Below are positions 63,621 through 64,000 of a DNA stretch of 64,000 nt, one piece after another. The stretch is taken from contig CM068317.1 in the NCBI GenBank assembly GCA_034766995.1, forward strand, positions 36,594,249-36,658,248. Direction: 5' to 3'. The translations under genes and the position numbers were made by a program. The notes under the pieces are model-generated. The model worked only from the letters and a program-made list of their open reading frames with translations, did no database searches and was not told the DNA's origin. Numbering within the stretch: position 1 is the stretch's first letter; each line of letters starts with the position of its first letter. The stretch comes from Acanthacorydalis orientalis. Its lineage: Eukaryota; Arthropoda; Insecta; Megaloptera; Corydalidae.

Positions 63621-64000
63621 TTGAAACAAACAGAAACATTTTTTTGTATAATTTTATAAAGTAATGTCATTATTTTTTAAGATATTTATAGTTTATTTAT
63701 AGAACTTATTATCTATTAACACATTTTAATTAATGTTTTTTAAAAAAAATCAACATTTAATGAACATTGAAGATTAATACTTACACATTTTATAAAAGTA
63801 ATTCATGGTCTAAATGTTTTGTTTTTGAAATAATATATATATGACTTAATATAAGTCATTTTTTAAAAATCAAATGATAAATAATTTAAAAAAGGAGTTC
63901 TATTAAGAAATGCTTCTAAAGAAAATTATTTGTCCTGGTTATTTTTACCTTTTTGTTTCATTTGAGTTTCTTTTCTTTAATTATACTTTCAACACATTTT

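Larger units (their letters stand above)
57501..64000. other. AT-rich DNA between listed repeats, no supported gene
   Basis: Outside listed repeats and islands this is AT-rich filler. The longest open frame of the window, 145 codons on the - strand (57880-58317), lies here but is T-rich, membrane-like in composition and unrecognised. 51426-52218, 52451-53390, 55891-56254 and 60945-61550 are also without recognisable features. Confidence 0.5.

Noticed and set aside
1..64000. CRISPR array, prophage, operon or bacterial gene cluster
   Set aside because: No spaced direct repeats of CRISPR type, no long frames, no ribosome-binding-site pattern. The content is eukaryotic non-coding DNA.
1..64000. 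Mitochondrial DNA as the reason for low G+C
   Set aside because: No mitochondrial protein, rRNA or tRNA genes are present, and the microsatellites and mariner relic point to nuclear DNA.

Overview
This 64 kb window is very AT-rich animal nuclear DNA (G+C roughly a fifth by eye, not counted) with no gene I can defend. Evidence for a eukaryotic, probably arthropod, nuclear genome: dozens of long (TA)n, (CA)n, (GA)n and (TATC)n microsatellites; a decayed mariner-type transposase; short inverted-repeat elements in several diverged copies; no operon-like coding. The few less AT-rich islands are rich in CpG. An AT-rich hymenopteran such as a bee would fit, but no sequence here proves that and I hold it loosely.

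Layout. 1-14 kb is AT-rich filler with a few higher-complexity islands (about 1.2-1.6, 5.05-5.4, 7.5-7.8, 11.6-11.95, 12.86-13.2 kb), one copy of dispersed family B (8.87-9.02 kb) and arms of family A. 14-17 kb holds a long (TA)n array, a second B copy, a tRNA-like relic (14.90-14.98 kb), a short family-A copy and a ~200 bp inverted-repeat element flanked by TATA (16.2-16.4 kb), followed by an island at 16.5-17.1 kb. 18.5-22.8 kb has several TA arrays, two damaged family-A pieces and the mariner relic (22.30-22.79 kb). The most GC- and CpG-rich stretch, 23.15-23.72 kb, is the best candidate for a promoter or 5' non-coding exon on the + strand. 24-36 kb is mostly filler with microsatellites and a third B copy (29.5 kb). 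36.3-42 kb has islands at 36.3, 38.1 and 41.7 kb and the best-preserved family-A element (39.07-39.40 kb). 42-51 kb has a fourth B copy, a family-A copy at 50.02-50.36 kb and a sharp GC-rich island at 49.23-49.30 kb. 51-64 kb alternates TA arrays with islands (51.05-51.42, 53.8-54.06, 55.4-55.65, 56.26-56.5, 58.9-59.2, 62.5-62.8, 63.4-63.6 kb), two more two-armed family-A copies (54.50-54.80 and 61.69-61.97 kb) and a fifth B copy (58.25-58.39 kb).

The window is best read as intergenic DNA or the interior of a very long intron. The open reading frames in it are short; most are T-rich frames that lack stops by chance, or (TA)n read as alternating Ile-Tyr. No tRNA, rRNA, CRISPR array or recognisable host protein was seen. 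I did not find a new multi-gene system. The most informative structures are dispersed families A and B, the mariner relic and the CpG-rich islands.
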